This document shows positions 46,461 to 57,970 of a DNA stretch of 64,000 nucleotides, piece after piece. The notes beneath the pieces were generated by a model. It was given only the letters and a program-made list of their open reading frames with translations, did no database searches and had not been told where the DNA came from. Made by a program: the position numbers and the translations under genes. Origin of the DNA: Chionis minor (Eukaryota; Chordata; Aves; Charadriiformes; Chionididae); contig VZSF01006856.1 in assembly GCA_013398295.1 (NCBI GenBank), positions 279,561 to 343,560 of the forward strand. Direction: 5' to 3'. The number at the start of each line of letters is the position of its first letter. Positions within the stretch are counted from its first letter, which is position 1.

Positions 46461-48959
46461 TGTCCCCCCGGGATTCGCGTCTCCCCGCTTTACAAAAAAC
46501 AACCCACAAGAAATGGGGGAGAGGCCGCTGGCGGTACCGCTTCACGTCTCCCCGGGGGTACCGAGAGGGCCTTTTCATCTTTTCTCTTTTTTTTTTTTAG
46601 TGATGGGGGTGCAGGAATAATAAGTGGACGCCGCGAATCCCAGCTTTGTGCCTCGCGGCAGCCGGTCGCTCCACTGGCCGTGCTTGGCCCCAGGGGGGCC
46701 ACCCGTGCCACCAGAAGCATCGTTTGATGGGCCGGGATGACCAACCGGGGCACCCTGGCATCTCCGCGGGGCCGGGGCATGCTGGAGTGGTGTCACCCCG
46801 GCCGGGAGAGATCCAGGAGCGGGTGGGCGATGGGCGGGCGGGACGGCGGTGACGCCGATGGTGGCGGTGATGCCGGTCTCCCATGGGGTGGGATGCCACA
46901 GCCCTGTAGGGGAGCGCAGGACATAACGCCGCTGGCCAGGGATGTCGTCTGCTGTCCCTGGAAACCCTCCTGGCAGGGAAAACCGTGTGCCCACCATGAC
47001 GTGCCAGTTGGGAAGTGGTCACAGGGGAGGTTCTTTGGCCAAAAGAGATGGGAGCGCGGCTCTGGGTGGACCAGAAAAGCCGGTGAGGGCTTCGTCTCCT
47101 CGCTGAAGCTCTTTGTTTAATGACAGAGCAGTTTTGAACACATTAGTTTAACCGTCACTGGGAAAGCAACGGGGAAAACACGTTAGGTTTTCGACAGAAC
47201 GTCGAAGTATTTTTTCAGCTGGTTTCACTCCAAATTCCGATTGGGAAGAGGAAATGTGGGAAGCTGGCGCGGTGGTGACAAGTAAGCAAGTAGATGGCAG
47301 CTTCCCTTCTGATCGGGTGGCCAGAAACGCCACCGCAATTTGCCTCCGGTGGCCCGGGGGGAAATGCTCGTCCTTGGGAAGAGCAGGGATGGATCTGCAG
47401 CGTGCAGCTTCCTTGGGAATGGCAAGGATGGATCCAGGATCCTCCAGGATGGGGAGCACTGGGATAGGCTTAGGGGAGGATGTCACCGAGGGGAGATGGT
47501 GCACATAGATAACCAGATACTGACCAGATTAATGCGTTTTGGTCAAGTGGTGTTTGTTTTGCCGGGAAAGAGGGCAGCTTTTCCATCGATACCTTCAGGG
47601 GCTGAAGGATCTGAACACTGGATTTTGCCAAGGGTGATCGGGAGCGAGGGGGTTTGGATGCATGAGGTGCATCTGTGCACACTCGGTTCAGCAGCACCGG
47701 CGTTCCCGAGCGTCGTCCCCTTCTGCCAGCATGGAGCCGGCTCTGGGGCTCACTCCCTCGCTGCGGAGGACGGTTGCATCCCCCTGCTCATACACGCTTT
47801 TCCCCTTCCCAGGGAACGTTTCTTCCAACTCCGAGCCTGATGTTTTTCACACCTGCGTTAAGGCCGAATCACCATCCCCAGCTCCTTTGGAGACCCGGAG
47901 CGATGTCGCTGCTCTTTCCCTGCTCGGCCGCCTGGCCAGCTGGGCTCGAAGGCGTTGTTCATCCCCTGCTCCGCACGAGGAGCCTTCCATGCCGGTCTGC
48001 ATCCCACACGCACTTTGTTTGGCGGTGGAGGGCGCAAACGCCGGCGTCGGGGCACCCCAGGGCAGGGTGCAGATTCCTGCTGTTACAGGGCGTCCTGTGA
48101 CCATGAGGCGGTTGGTACCAAAATGCCTAAATGCTCCTGAAAGGGGAAGGTTGTCCCCATTGACGTGCTCTGGTTTTGGCCACCTGAACGTTTTTAAAAT
48201 TTACGGATCTATTTTGTTTGATATTCAGTACAATGAAAAGGCTTTGGGGGACAACAGCTTTGCAAGGAGGGCACACCTCCAGCTTCAGCCAGAAGGATTT
48301 AGGGTTCGTAAATGTCTTCGAACAACAGTTTGACCTAAAAAAAAATAGGAATTAGGCTCGAAAGCGCAGCATGCCGTAGGTGCGAAGTCTCCTCAGTGCC
48401 GTTCCCAGGCTCGCATGGTGTTGGGAGCTTGGGAAGCTCTCACCTCCCCCAGCTGAGAGGTGGAAATGCAGTAAAACACGGTTTGCCCCTAAAAAGGTCA
48501 TCGAATTGTTGTTTCCAAACACAAGGTTTGCGCGACACTAGGGTTTTTTCGGGAGGAAAACCCACTCATACTCTGTCGGTGCTGGTTTCGGTGATGCTGA
48601 GCATCCTTCCAGGGCCTGGGGACTGCGCTTGGGAAGGGCAGGATGTGGCTGGATGCTGCAGCAGCCGGGAGCCAAGGCGGCCCTTCCCAGGTGCCGGGGA
48701 GAAGGGCTCGCGCAGGAGATGCTCCGGGGAATGGCTCATCCCCTGTGCTGGTGACAGGGATGTTCCTGGCCCCATGCTGTCCCCCGGGGAGCATCCCTCG
48801 CAGGCAAGGAGCAGGTCTGCATGCCTGGGCTCAGCATCCTGCCCTGGAGACGGGGGCACGCCGTGGTCTTCCTCAGTGGCCGATGTCCCCCACCCAAAAC
48901 GCCTCCCTGTTTGGGCCAGCGGCTGCCTGGCAGCACTTCACCCCGCGCAGGTCCAGCTG

Positions 48960-49370
48960 CCGCCGTGATTGACGCAAAGCCAGTCTATAAATAAAGTCTT
49001 TCTCTCCTCTCATAAAGACTTTGCGGTTTAGTTTGCTTTCAAGGTCAAGATCAGACCTTTCTAAATAAACACATATCAAAGGATCATTAGCGGAGCAGCA
49101 CTGTTAAATTGAGATATTAACTTCTGTCAGCCGCGTGTTTCCTTTTTGTTCTGTAACTCGCGACTGCGGCGGGTTTTTATTATTTTGGCCCTAGGCGGTA
49201 GCATCTGGCTTCTGTAGAGACTGTAAAAATTAAAAAGCAACACAAATCATTGCGAGAGAAAAGCAGTAAATTCAATGATAAGAATTTAAAATTAAAATGT
49301 TTCGGCGCTTTTATATTCTGCGAAACATGAAACGAATGAGTTGTGTGCCTGTTGCCATAAAGCCGCCGCC
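48960..49370. promoter_or_regulatory. Candidate conserved non-coding element, AT-rich island
   Basis: A 400-bp island with TATAAATAAAGTC, CTAAATAAACACATATC, TTAAATTGAGATATTAAC, GCAACACAAATCATTG and CAATGATAAG. It includes an inverted repeat AAAGTCTTT / AAAGACTTT (48993-49001 and 49014-49022). Strong AT-rich contrast with flanks. Confidence 0.45.
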
Positions 49371-49462
49371 GCTAATAGTCGCTGGGCTCCTTCCCTCCCC
49401 GCTCGCTCTCCCTCGTAATCATTCTTGCCTGAGCAATCGCAGAAAAGCGCAATGAAGGGAGG

Positions 49463-49480
49463 TGATGATGATGATGATGA
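49463..49480. repeat. (TGA)6 microsatellite
   Basis: Six TGA units in tandem in a non-coding GC-rich region, followed by degenerate TGG and TTGATGG copies. Confidence 0.8.
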
Positions 49481-51769
49481 TGGTGGCGTTGATGGAGAAT
49501 GCAGGGTGGCGGGGAAGGGGGTGAGGTGTTGCCGGTGGGACCAGGGGAGCAAAGGGCCCCCCGAAAGGGAGGTGAGAAGGGGATGCTGTCGTCCTGCCGC
49601 GCTCAAAGGGAGATGGAGAGGTCGAGCGGGGAGGGTGTGACTAATGCGCCGGGTCACTGGGATGCGGGACCGCATTGTCCCGCGGGTCCAGATGGCCCCC
49701 AGAATAAATCACCCCCGGCGGGCGCGAGCTGCCCATGCTGGAGCCACGGCTGGAAGCTTGCCGCCCGCTCCCCGGGTCACTGCGGGCATCGGGACTTGGA
49801 GCATCCTCCTCCCTTTGCCTCTCGGGCCGGGCGGTGGGGAGAGCGGGCCTGCAGCTGGGCGGGAAGCAGCCCCACACGTCGCCACGGGAGCGAAAAATGA
49901 AGCGTTTAGGTTTGAGGTGGTTTTTAATCCCCTGTGCTTGCAAGGTCAATGTCGTACATCTGCTCTGAAACGCTTGAGTCTTCCTAGGCGTTGGTAGCGA
50001 GGCAGCGGGCAGTGCCGGGGGGGGATGCCCTGCCTCCTGTTGCAGCCGGAGCGGCCGCATCCAGCCCTGGAGGAAAACCAGCAGCACAAGTGCAGGCGGC
50101 GCTGGCCCCTTTTTAAGAATTAATTTCCCGTAGTCACTTAAAGTTGGGAAGAAGGCTGCGCTCTCTCCGAGTAAATAATAACAATGAAACAAATGCCCCC
50201 TTGGGAGAAGTTGCCTTCCATAAAGATGTTAATTAGCATGGAAGCCGAGCCGTGGAGTCCGGAGGCAGCTTTTGAAACCGGGATGATTTGGTGACTCTGG
50301 CGCAAAACGTGTGTGTATCGTTGGGGGGTTGTTTCCCCCTCTCTCTACTGAACCACGAAGGCTGTAGGGGCTGTTGGGCTCCAACCAAGCCACCCAGTAG
50401 CACCTTGGGTCAGGTGCTGCACCAGAGCAGCCGGGGGGTCGGGAAGGGCTGGCTCTGCCACCCTGGCGTGACAGCCTTAAAAACCCCGTGCATCCCATCT
50501 GTGCGTGCAGGCGTCGTGTATCCCGACAGCAGCGTTCAGGGAAGGGCTCCTCCGCAGCGCCCCGTGGGTTTGCCTCGGTGCTGCTACCAAAAACACCGCT
50601 TTGGGTTTCATAATAATCCCAAAAACAGACACTGAAACTGGGTTAATCTTCTTGCCCCGAGCAGCACGTATTCACCCTCCTCTTGGGGCAAAACGCGACC
50701 TCGGTGCCGATGCCACCAGCCGGCATCCCTGGGGCTGCCCGTCCTTCATCACCCATCCTCCTCTTCCTCCTCCTCAGCTCGGTGCCAGCGGGACGCATGC
50801 AGCAGCCCCCAGTGCCGCCTCCCTGCGCGCTTTCCCTCAGGCAAGGCCGGCAAGGAGGGCTACCTGCAGCTCTCCTGCAGTGGCCGGTGGCTTCATCCAC
50901 TTGCCTCCATGGTGCCGGGGATGCTAAAAATGCTGCCCTCCCCTAACGCTGCTGTTCATGCAGGCCTGCAGCCGCAGCCGGCAGCATTGTACGGGAGGTG
51001 GAGGCTGGTAGGGAGCCCTTGACACTCTGACAAAAACACGTCAGACGTTCCTGACATCTCATCTGGGGAGAGCCAACAGCCCTCGGGCTCCTGCTCGGTG
51101 CGACTGGAATGTTTTGGAGCCGCCTGCCTCGGTCCTAGGGATAGCGGCAGTTTTAGTGCATCTCTGGCTCGTGCATCGTGTAAGAGATCGGGTTAAATAT
51201 GGAGATTGAAGGAGGAGTGAGTCTTGTTGAAGCCCCTGAATTTGCAGGACACGAGTGGAGGGCTTCCCGAGGGCTTTACAGTGGGCACAAGAGGCAGCGA
51301 CAGGCTCCGTCGGCATCCTTTGATGCCTGCACCCTCCTGCCTACTGTAACGCCAGAGCCTTCCCGGCGTGCCCCTCCGCAGCCCTTGATTCCAGGTTTCC
51401 AGAGCTGTTGATCGCTGCTGCAGCGGATGGGCAGATCTGCCTCGTTTTTCGGGTCTCGTAACACCGCTCCGGGGACAGACAGGGAGAAGATGGCAGCATT
51501 GCGAGGAGGGTTTGGGGAGGGGCGCTTTGGTTTGCGCATCCCGACGCTGGCTCCGTGTGCCGGAGCTGTGCTGCCGCAGCTGGGGCTCGGCAGAGGATGC
51601 TCCACCGGCGTGGTGGCTGCGGTCCCCCTCGGTCCCCCCTCCCCTGCTGTCGCAGCGTCCCCGGGTCGCTGCGTCGGGGGTCCGGACCCAGCGGTGCTGC
51701 CGCGGGGTCCAGGGGGCCAGCAAGGAGCCGGCGGGACGGCGCACGCGCCCGTGCACATGCACGGGGGGA

Positions 51770-52150
51770 AAAACTTGAAGTCAAATGTCTGAAAGTCAGA
51801 TCCCTTTTTAGTATGAATTTGCTGTATCTCATTCTGAGCACTAATTCCAATTTAATTGCAAGTGGCCTGAAGCCTCTTCAATAGGAGTAACAAATGGTTT
51901 GATTTTGTAAACTTCATCAGACTGCATTTTAAATGCGACACACTAGCCCGGCTCGAATGCCAATGAAGCACTGAAGTAGCTCTCTGTTTACTAATTATCC
52001 GTTTTTACTTCAAGCCACGCTGGCTGGCTTGTCTGATTAAATCGGATTTGTGGGATAGAGAACAGCTAGCAGAGTTTTCTCTATAGTAAACGAGATTGAA
52101 ACTATGGGCCGCCTGGCTGCACACTGTAAATTATATTTCCTTTTAAAGGG
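51770..52150. promoter_or_regulatory. Strong candidate conserved non-coding element
   Basis: 380 bp of AT-rich, CpG-poor sequence with CTAATTCCAATTTAATTGC, an NKX2-like CAAGTG (51859-51864), CATTTTAAATGCG, TTTACTAATTATCCG, GTCTGATTAAATCGG and TGTAAATTATATTTCC. Borders are abrupt on both sides. Confidence 0.48.
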
Positions 52151-52739
52151 GACGTGTCGCCTTTCTCCCACCGGCGCACCTCCCGCATCCTAAACTTGAC
52201 AGCGTGGGAGCGTGCCCGGCTCCGTTCCAAGGGGCACCCACCCTGCCGCCCTCACCCATCGCCACGCGGGGCTTGGTTTTAATTCCTCCTCCGGCGGGAG
52301 ACGGCGCCGCGCTTGAAGCCGCGATGGCTGCGGCGTCCCTCGCCGCAAGCTGGGCTGGGCAGAAAAGCCCCCGAATATCGCGTGTCGCATCTTGCTTGGC
52401 TTTGCATCCCCGGCAGTTGCGCTGTTTCGGGAGCAAGCTGCTGGAGAACCGGGATGTGCCTCTCTGGGCTTGCGGCCACAGGGCTTTTCCTCCTTCCAGC
52501 AAGCATCCGTCCCCTAAAAACCAGATTTGGGACCGCCTACTCTTTAAAACTGCCTGGCCCCAATAGCATCCAAAACCCAACCTGCTGTGGCTTCTGCCTC
52601 CGGACCCCGCGGCAGCGCCCAGAGCCGGCCCATGCACGGTCACGGCTGCCAGCGCCAGCTCTGGCAGAGACGCGTGACACCAGGGAAGATGGGTGAAGGT
52701 GGCTGCCGAATGCGGCGTGCCGGGGCTGCCCTTAAACCT

Positions 52740-53100
52740 CCCCGGTTGCTAAGACTTTAATTCCGCGAGCTTGACCTACGCCGCCCCCTCCCTTGGTATC
52801 TATCTTTGTGCCCGGGGGCTTTTTATATTTTAATTTGCTTTTGAACGTCCTGCAAAATTAATGGCGCGCTCGGGGCCATTGTGTGGCGTACAGTAGAGGG
52901 AAGGGCCGGCGGCGCCCGCCGAGAGCCGCCGCGTTTCCCGGGGAATGAATTGCTCGCCCGCCTTCACCCCTTTTAATTGTTGACAGTAAAAAGCGTTTAA
53001 ATGCCGCTTAATTTGTAATCATCTTCCCGCAAAAAGGGGAGAAACCATTAAAACGTCAGGGAAATGAATAAATCCATCTCTCACTGGTTTGGGGCAGCAG
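52740..53100. promoter_or_regulatory. Candidate conserved non-coding element, two patches
   Basis: AT-rich patches at 52795-52865 (TTTTTATATTTTAATTTGC) and 52970-53075 (CTTTTAATTGTTGACAG, CTTAATTTGTAATCATC) flank a GC-rich centre. Confidence 0.35.
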
Positions 53101-54244
53101 CGTTTCTTTATCAGGGGTGATTTTTCTTCCGATGGCTGAGGGCTGGCTTGGGGCTGCTCCGGGTGGGAGAAGAGGGATGTACGCGTGGGGTGGGAGCCCG
53201 GGGACGTGCTCCAGCTGGGACACCGGGGCCAAGTCCCCACGTCACCCAGGGCGGCACTACTTGTGGTACTGGGAGGGGACGGTGGTGACACCAGGTACCC
53301 TCTTATGAGCTTTCCCGTTTTTTCCTGCATCCCATCCCCTCTCCAAAGATGGGACATCGCTGCGTGTGCAGCTTAAAAAAAAAACTAAAATGAAAGTCAA
53401 GTTAATTGAACGCCTGCAGCGGGACAGCGCCCGGCAGACTCTGCTCAGTGCCACGGTGCTTGGCTGCCGGAGAACCGTACCGGGGCTGTGAGCGCGCGGT
53501 GCCTGACTTCGGTGCTGTGTGTCCAGCTGCTGGGCTGTTTGCAGGGATGCAGCCTGCATCCTGCGCCTCCGCACCGGGCTGGCATCAGCCTCCGCACCCC
53601 GCGGATGCGCTGCTCTGGGAGGGCGGCTGGTGCCAGGTGCCTCCGCAAGCTGTGCCAGCGCATGTCGACCTCCCCACTCGGGGTGTTTGTTTGTTTGCTA
53701 ATGCGTTATCTAAAAGAAAAAAAAAAAAAAATTAAATATGCCTTTTGTGGGTCCTGGCAAGCGGTGGCCCAGGGGGATGCCCAGCTCCCGGGGGACCAGC
53801 ACCATCCCCGTGGATGGGGTGGTGCATCCCCGCGTGCGTGCTCGAGGCAGCTCGTCCCCATCGCTGCCGCTGCCGGAGTCGGCCCGTTTTTTTTTCAAGC
53901 GGGGGCCAATTAGTTTCACAAATGAGGGCCCTACGGTGCCAGGGAGGATTTGTTACGGCCCCGCGCGCCGGCCCGGCGGCATTGTCCTGCCCTCCGCCCC
54001 CGCGGGAGCCCATTGTCCCCAGCCCCAGCAGGGGCTGCTGGCGGCAGATTTATCGGGGCCGGCGTCCCGCCGGCCGGGGCCTCCGCTCCGCAGCTGGCCG
54101 CGGCGCTGGGGGCTCAGCCCCGGGGACCTTTGACCCGTCCTGCTGTCACCGCCGGGGCCGCCGAGGGCCACGGGGCCGCATACCTCTTGGGATTTGCTTT
54201 GCACGGCCCGTTCAGGGCTGGCTGCTTTTTTTTTTTTATTATTA

Positions 54245-54245
54245 N
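54245..54245. other. Unresolved base (N) after a T-run
   Basis: A single N in TTATTATTANGGGG, an assembly ambiguity with no coding effect. Confidence 0.95.
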
Positions 54246-54739
54246 GGGGCCGCCTCTCTTGCCGCTTTTATTCCCGTTTCAGTAGGGGCTTTTTGCAGAT
54301 TTCGTGGTGTTTCTGGGCAGCCCGCCACACGCCCCGCCGAGGCTGGGGCCGAGCATCCCTCCTGGAAGCTCCCGCATCCTGGGAGCCACAGGGCAGAGCT
54401 GGCTGCAGCGTGATGCCGCGCCGCAGCGGGTGATGGCACGGTGCCGGGACAGGGGATGGTGCACACCGAGGTGCTCCCCGGGATGCCCGTCGCCAGGCTG
54501 GTCCCCGGGCTGGAGGCGTGGGGCTGACTGGGAGGGTGCTGGGGGAGCACCCATAGCTGGCACCTGCCTGCGCGCCAGGCGGGACCGCTGTCCACCCTCT
54601 CCCTGCCCCGCAGTGCGGTGGTCCCGGTGGGCTCCTCCTCACCACCAGGTTCCCCTGGGCTGGTTTTGGCGCGCAGCGAGTGATTTTTCCCCCCCAGCCC
54701 TGCTGTTCCTAAAGGCAGCGCAGATCCGTTGGTTACCTT

Positions 54740-54970
54740 GAACATCTTGCTGCTGCTGCTAATGAATTGCTAATACAATTTTCTAGATAATTTTATTTCC
54801 ATAGTCCTCACATTTTAATGTCTCAAAAAAGCTAGCATTTATTTGCTTAATCTCCCTGCGTAATACAATTTGCACTGACTCATAGGTTCTGAACAATCAG
54901 CTATGCATAACCGAAAACAAATTGTTTAATAACACAGGGGTCTGATATTTTTATTGACGGTGTGTGTCTG
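54740..54970. promoter_or_regulatory. Candidate conserved non-coding element with AP-1 site
   Basis: AT-rich island with two copies of TAATACAATTT (54771-54781 and 54861-54871), AP-1 consensus TGACTCA (54876-54882), AATGAATTGC and AAATTGTTTAATAACAC. It lies about 500 bp upstream of the finger 4-5 exon. Confidence 0.47.
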
Positions 54971-55463
54971 GGGTTGGGTTTCTCCCTGCTTTTGCTGTTA
55001 CGTTGATGCAGCCGGTTTTACGCCCATGACTGGTTGGACGGAGCTTGTGTTTGTGTTGGGGCCCGGGATCGCACGCGGCGTTGCCCTCTTGCCACTGCTC
55101 CCCACGATCCCCTTTCCCCTGGGATGGAGGGGTCCCGGCTCAGCCGCTCTCGCAGGTGCGTGGGACGTGGTGCTCGCCCCACACCTGCCTTGATTTGGGC
55201 TGGGCCTTCCAGCTGCCTCCAAGGCAGTAAAAACCCCTTGCCCTCCTCCGGCATTCCCCTGGGAGGGCCAGTGCTGGCAGGGTCGGGGCGGCTGGGCTCC
55301 CACCGCCGGGACGCCGGAGCATGTCACCCCTCCCCGCTGCAGGAGCATCCCTGCCTCTGGGTGAGAGCGGGGAGCCCCCGGCCGCCTGGCGGGGTGGTGG
55401 TGCAGCAGGACGGGAGCCCTGGGTGCCAGGTGGTGCCCGAGTCAGCGCCCTCTCTCCCCGCAG

Positions 55464-55634
55464 GTACGGACATGGCCGTTTTCTGCCTGCTGTGCGGCAA
55501 GCGGTTCCAGACGCAGAGCGCCCTGCAGCAGCACATGGAGGTGCACGCCGGGGTGCGCAGCTACATCTGCAGCGAGTGCAACCGCACCTTCCCCAGCCAC
55601 ACCGCGCTCAAGAGGCACCTCCGCTCCCACACAG
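55464..55634 (+). CDS. ZBTB16: ZBTB16 coding exon 4: zinc fingers 4 and 5
   Basis: 171 nt (57 codons), phase 1 on both sides, encoding residues 480-537. Acceptor is CTCTCCCCGCAG and donor is ACAG|GTACGC. Finger 4 is DMAVFCLLCGKRFQTQSALQ with Cys487, Cys490, His503 and His507. Finger 5 (YICSECNRTFPSHTALKRHL) has Cys515, Cys518, His531 and His535. The linker between them is HAGVRSYIC, not TGEKP. The exon opens with GTACGG directly after the acceptor AG, a juxtaposed 3'/5' splice-site arrangement treated as a finding. Confidence 0.97.
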
Positions 55635-57802
55635 GTACGCCGGCAGCGCCGCCGGGACGCTCGGGGCTGGGGGGGTAGGGCAGCCTTCTTCCCCATTCGT
55701 GAAAAAGAAAAAAACCCCAAAAAAACCCCCAAAACAAAATGGAAAGAAAAGTGAAATTGTCTTAAAAGTGTTGTGGCAGCTGCATTTTGAGGTGGTTTGG
55801 ATTTGAAAAACAAAACGGGGAAAAAAAAAAAAAAAAAGAAAAAGCCGCGTGTAATAAGTTGATCCGGTATAAGGTGACATGTGACCTTCTTAGGGGATGT
55901 GCGATCATACCCGCCTCATCGGCTTACAGGCGGTAGATGCACATAATCAGCCGGTGCTCGGCCCTAATGGGATTAGGGCGACCTGCGCTACGTGTAGCTG
56001 GTGCTTCAGCGGCGCAGCCCACCAGGGCAGGGCTCAGCTCCGGGAGAGCTGGCTGGGAGCGCGGGGCTTTGGCCGCCTTACGGCGTGTCCTCAAAGCGCC
56101 TGTGCCGTGTCCTCATCTCCTCCGCCAGCCTCCCCGGGGGTGGCAGCGGGACGGATCCCCAAAGGGCGCTGCTGGCTGCAGCGAGCACCGTGCTCGCTCG
56201 GGTCCGGCCGCAAAACAACCCGGTGCAGGAAAAAGCAAATCCTCGGGGGATGAGCGGGGCTGGGATGGAGGAGCCTGCCCGGTGCTGTGCCGCCCCGCAG
56301 GGTGCAGGCGGGAGGGAAAGTGCGTGCCGAGCCCGTGTACCCCGTCTCCCTTCTCCTGTGAGGCAGCGCACCTGCATCCAGCCCCCGAGGGGATGCGAGC
56401 GCAGCTGCCGGGGGGATGCGCTGGGAGCATCCTGGGAGGGTCGCTCCATCCGGGCTGTGGCCGGTGGCTGCCAGACACACACGTGTGCCGGGGCTCGGGG
56501 TCCCCGTTTGGGAACCGGGAATCGCACGCCGATGGTAAGCACGTTAATGCCCAGCGCCGGAGCTATTTATAGCCAGTAATCCGGTGACCTGGGCTGCGGG
56601 TCGGGCCGCGCGTGTCCCACCCCAACCTCTGCTGCCTGAGCAGCTCCTGGCTGTGAAAACACACCGGGATTGTCGGTGCTCGAGGCGTGTTAGATCATGC
56701 TGTGTGGCTTCATCCTGCGTGGATGCGGGATGCTCGCGCTCCTCCCAGGGCCGGAGCACTCCAGGGGCTCTGGCGCCTGTTTACATGGCTTGTCCTGAAA
56801 ATTGAGGACATGGAAAGGCTGTCTGCCTCTGGCTGCAGAGCCACTGTCTTTGTAGGGTCGAAAACCAAAGCGATAATTTGGAATTAGGCATGGGGAGGTG
56901 AAAGGCAGCTGCCAACAGGCACTGCCTGCCTCCCCTTGGGACAAGGGGTCCGAACACATCCCGAGCATCCTCCTCTGGTCCCCAGCCAGCGGCTGTGGGA
57001 GGGGGCGAGGGGCCGCAGGTCTTGGCTGCAGCACACGAGGAGAGAGTAAAATATCATTTTAAAGAGGAAGCGAAAGCGCAGGCATGTGAGTATATAACGA
57101 GAAGGACAATTTATGCCCAGGCACGAGTGCAGTTTGACACGGGGATAATGAAAAAACGTAGGTCATTGTGGATGACTTAAGCCTTCACAGCTGAAGAAAA
57201 TGTATGAAATGCGGGGAACATTACACGCTTGGCAGCTCCGCACATCTGCAGCAGGACAAGTGAAATACAGTTGGCCATTCTTTACCATAAACTGTGCTTG
57301 TAGGATATGCGGCACAGAGAAATTGTAATTACAGTGACAAGACAAATCAGTAATATTTAAATATTCATGAACAAAGTCTCGGACGATCAATCTATCTTTA
57401 TTGTCCTTGCCTTCGCGGCTGTAATAAATAAGTAGCTGGAGCCCTCACCTTTCCTTCAAATCATTCCGCCTTTGGTGCCGAACCGGAGTTCATTTATCAG
57501 CCACCCAGTCTGGAGCGCGGGAGACGCCTGGGGCCGGGTCTGTGCCAGCAATGCCGGGCGAAAAGCCTGGGAATTGGTGATGGGGGACGGGAGGGTCGCA
57601 GCACCCTCGGTCTCTTGACCCTGCTGCGCACCCCAGCCTCCGCTCCGCATGGGGATGCGGGGTCTGCCATGCCGTGCTGGGGTGGCTGGGGTGCTCCGTG
57701 CCACAGGGTGGCGGTGGTGGGCGCCGGGGGTAAATCCAAGCTGGGGAGTAGGTTTTGGCATGGCCCGGTGGCGGCTCTGACACCACGCGTGCGTGCTTGC
57801 AG
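55635..57802 (+). other. ZBTB16: ZBTB16 intron between fingers 5 and 6 (2.2 kb)
   Basis: Phase 1, GTACGC to TTGCAG. A-rich low-complexity sequence lies at 55704-55850. The segment 55960-57030 is GC-rich with nothing recognised. A strong AT-rich island at 57030-57440 is listed separately. Confidence 0.9.
57030..57440. promoter_or_regulatory. Strong candidate conserved non-coding element upstream of the finger 6-7 exon
   Basis: A 400-bp AT-rich island with a perfect 14-bp palindrome AATATTTAAATATT (57352-57365), ACAAAG (57371-57376), TTTATTG (57397-57403), GTAATTACAG and GGACAATTTATGCC. Low CpG through most of it. No open frame. Confidence 0.48.
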
Positions 57803-57970
57803 GCGACCACCCCTACGAGTGCGAGTTCTGCGGCAGCTGCTTCCGGGACGAGAGCACGCTGAAGGGCCACAAGCGCATCCACACCGGCGAGAAGCCCTAC
57901 GAGTGCAACGGCTGCGGCAAGAAGTTCAGCCTCAAGCACCAGCTGGAGACCCACTACCGGGTCCACACAG
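57803..57970 (+). CDS. ZBTB16: ZBTB16 coding exon 5: zinc fingers 6 and 7
   Basis: 168 nt (56 codons), phase 1 on both sides, encoding residues 537-593. Acceptor is GCGTGCTTGCAG and donor is ACAG|GTAGGT. Finger 6 ([20 protein letters not shown]) uses Cys543, Cys546, His559 and His563. Finger 7 ([20 protein letters not shown]) uses Cys571, Cys574, His587 and His591. They are joined by a canonical HTGEKPYEC linker. The C-terminal finger block is the part that binds DNA with most sequence specificity in PLZF. The intron falls inside the next TG|EKP linker, as is usual for modular finger exons. I recall Ser in human at the position of Gly558. Confidence 0.97.

Larger units (their letters stand above)
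39095..55463 (+). other. ZBTB16: ZBTB16 intron between fingers 3 and 4 (16.4 kb)
   Basis: Phase 1, GTACGT to CCGCAG. No gene is recognised inside. It alternates GC-rich stretches (39310-41290, 41860-42480, 46460-48180, 49380-51770, 53100-54740, 54970-55463) with AT-rich islands listed separately. Two TATA-like boxes in CpG-rich surroundings (42139, 45996) and one DR2 element (46209) are the notable points. Confidence 0.9.

Noticed and set aside
54124..54136. DR1-like GGACCT-T-TGACCC
   Set aside because: One half-site is off consensus and the region is extremely GC-rich with no island character, so chance is the likely explanation.
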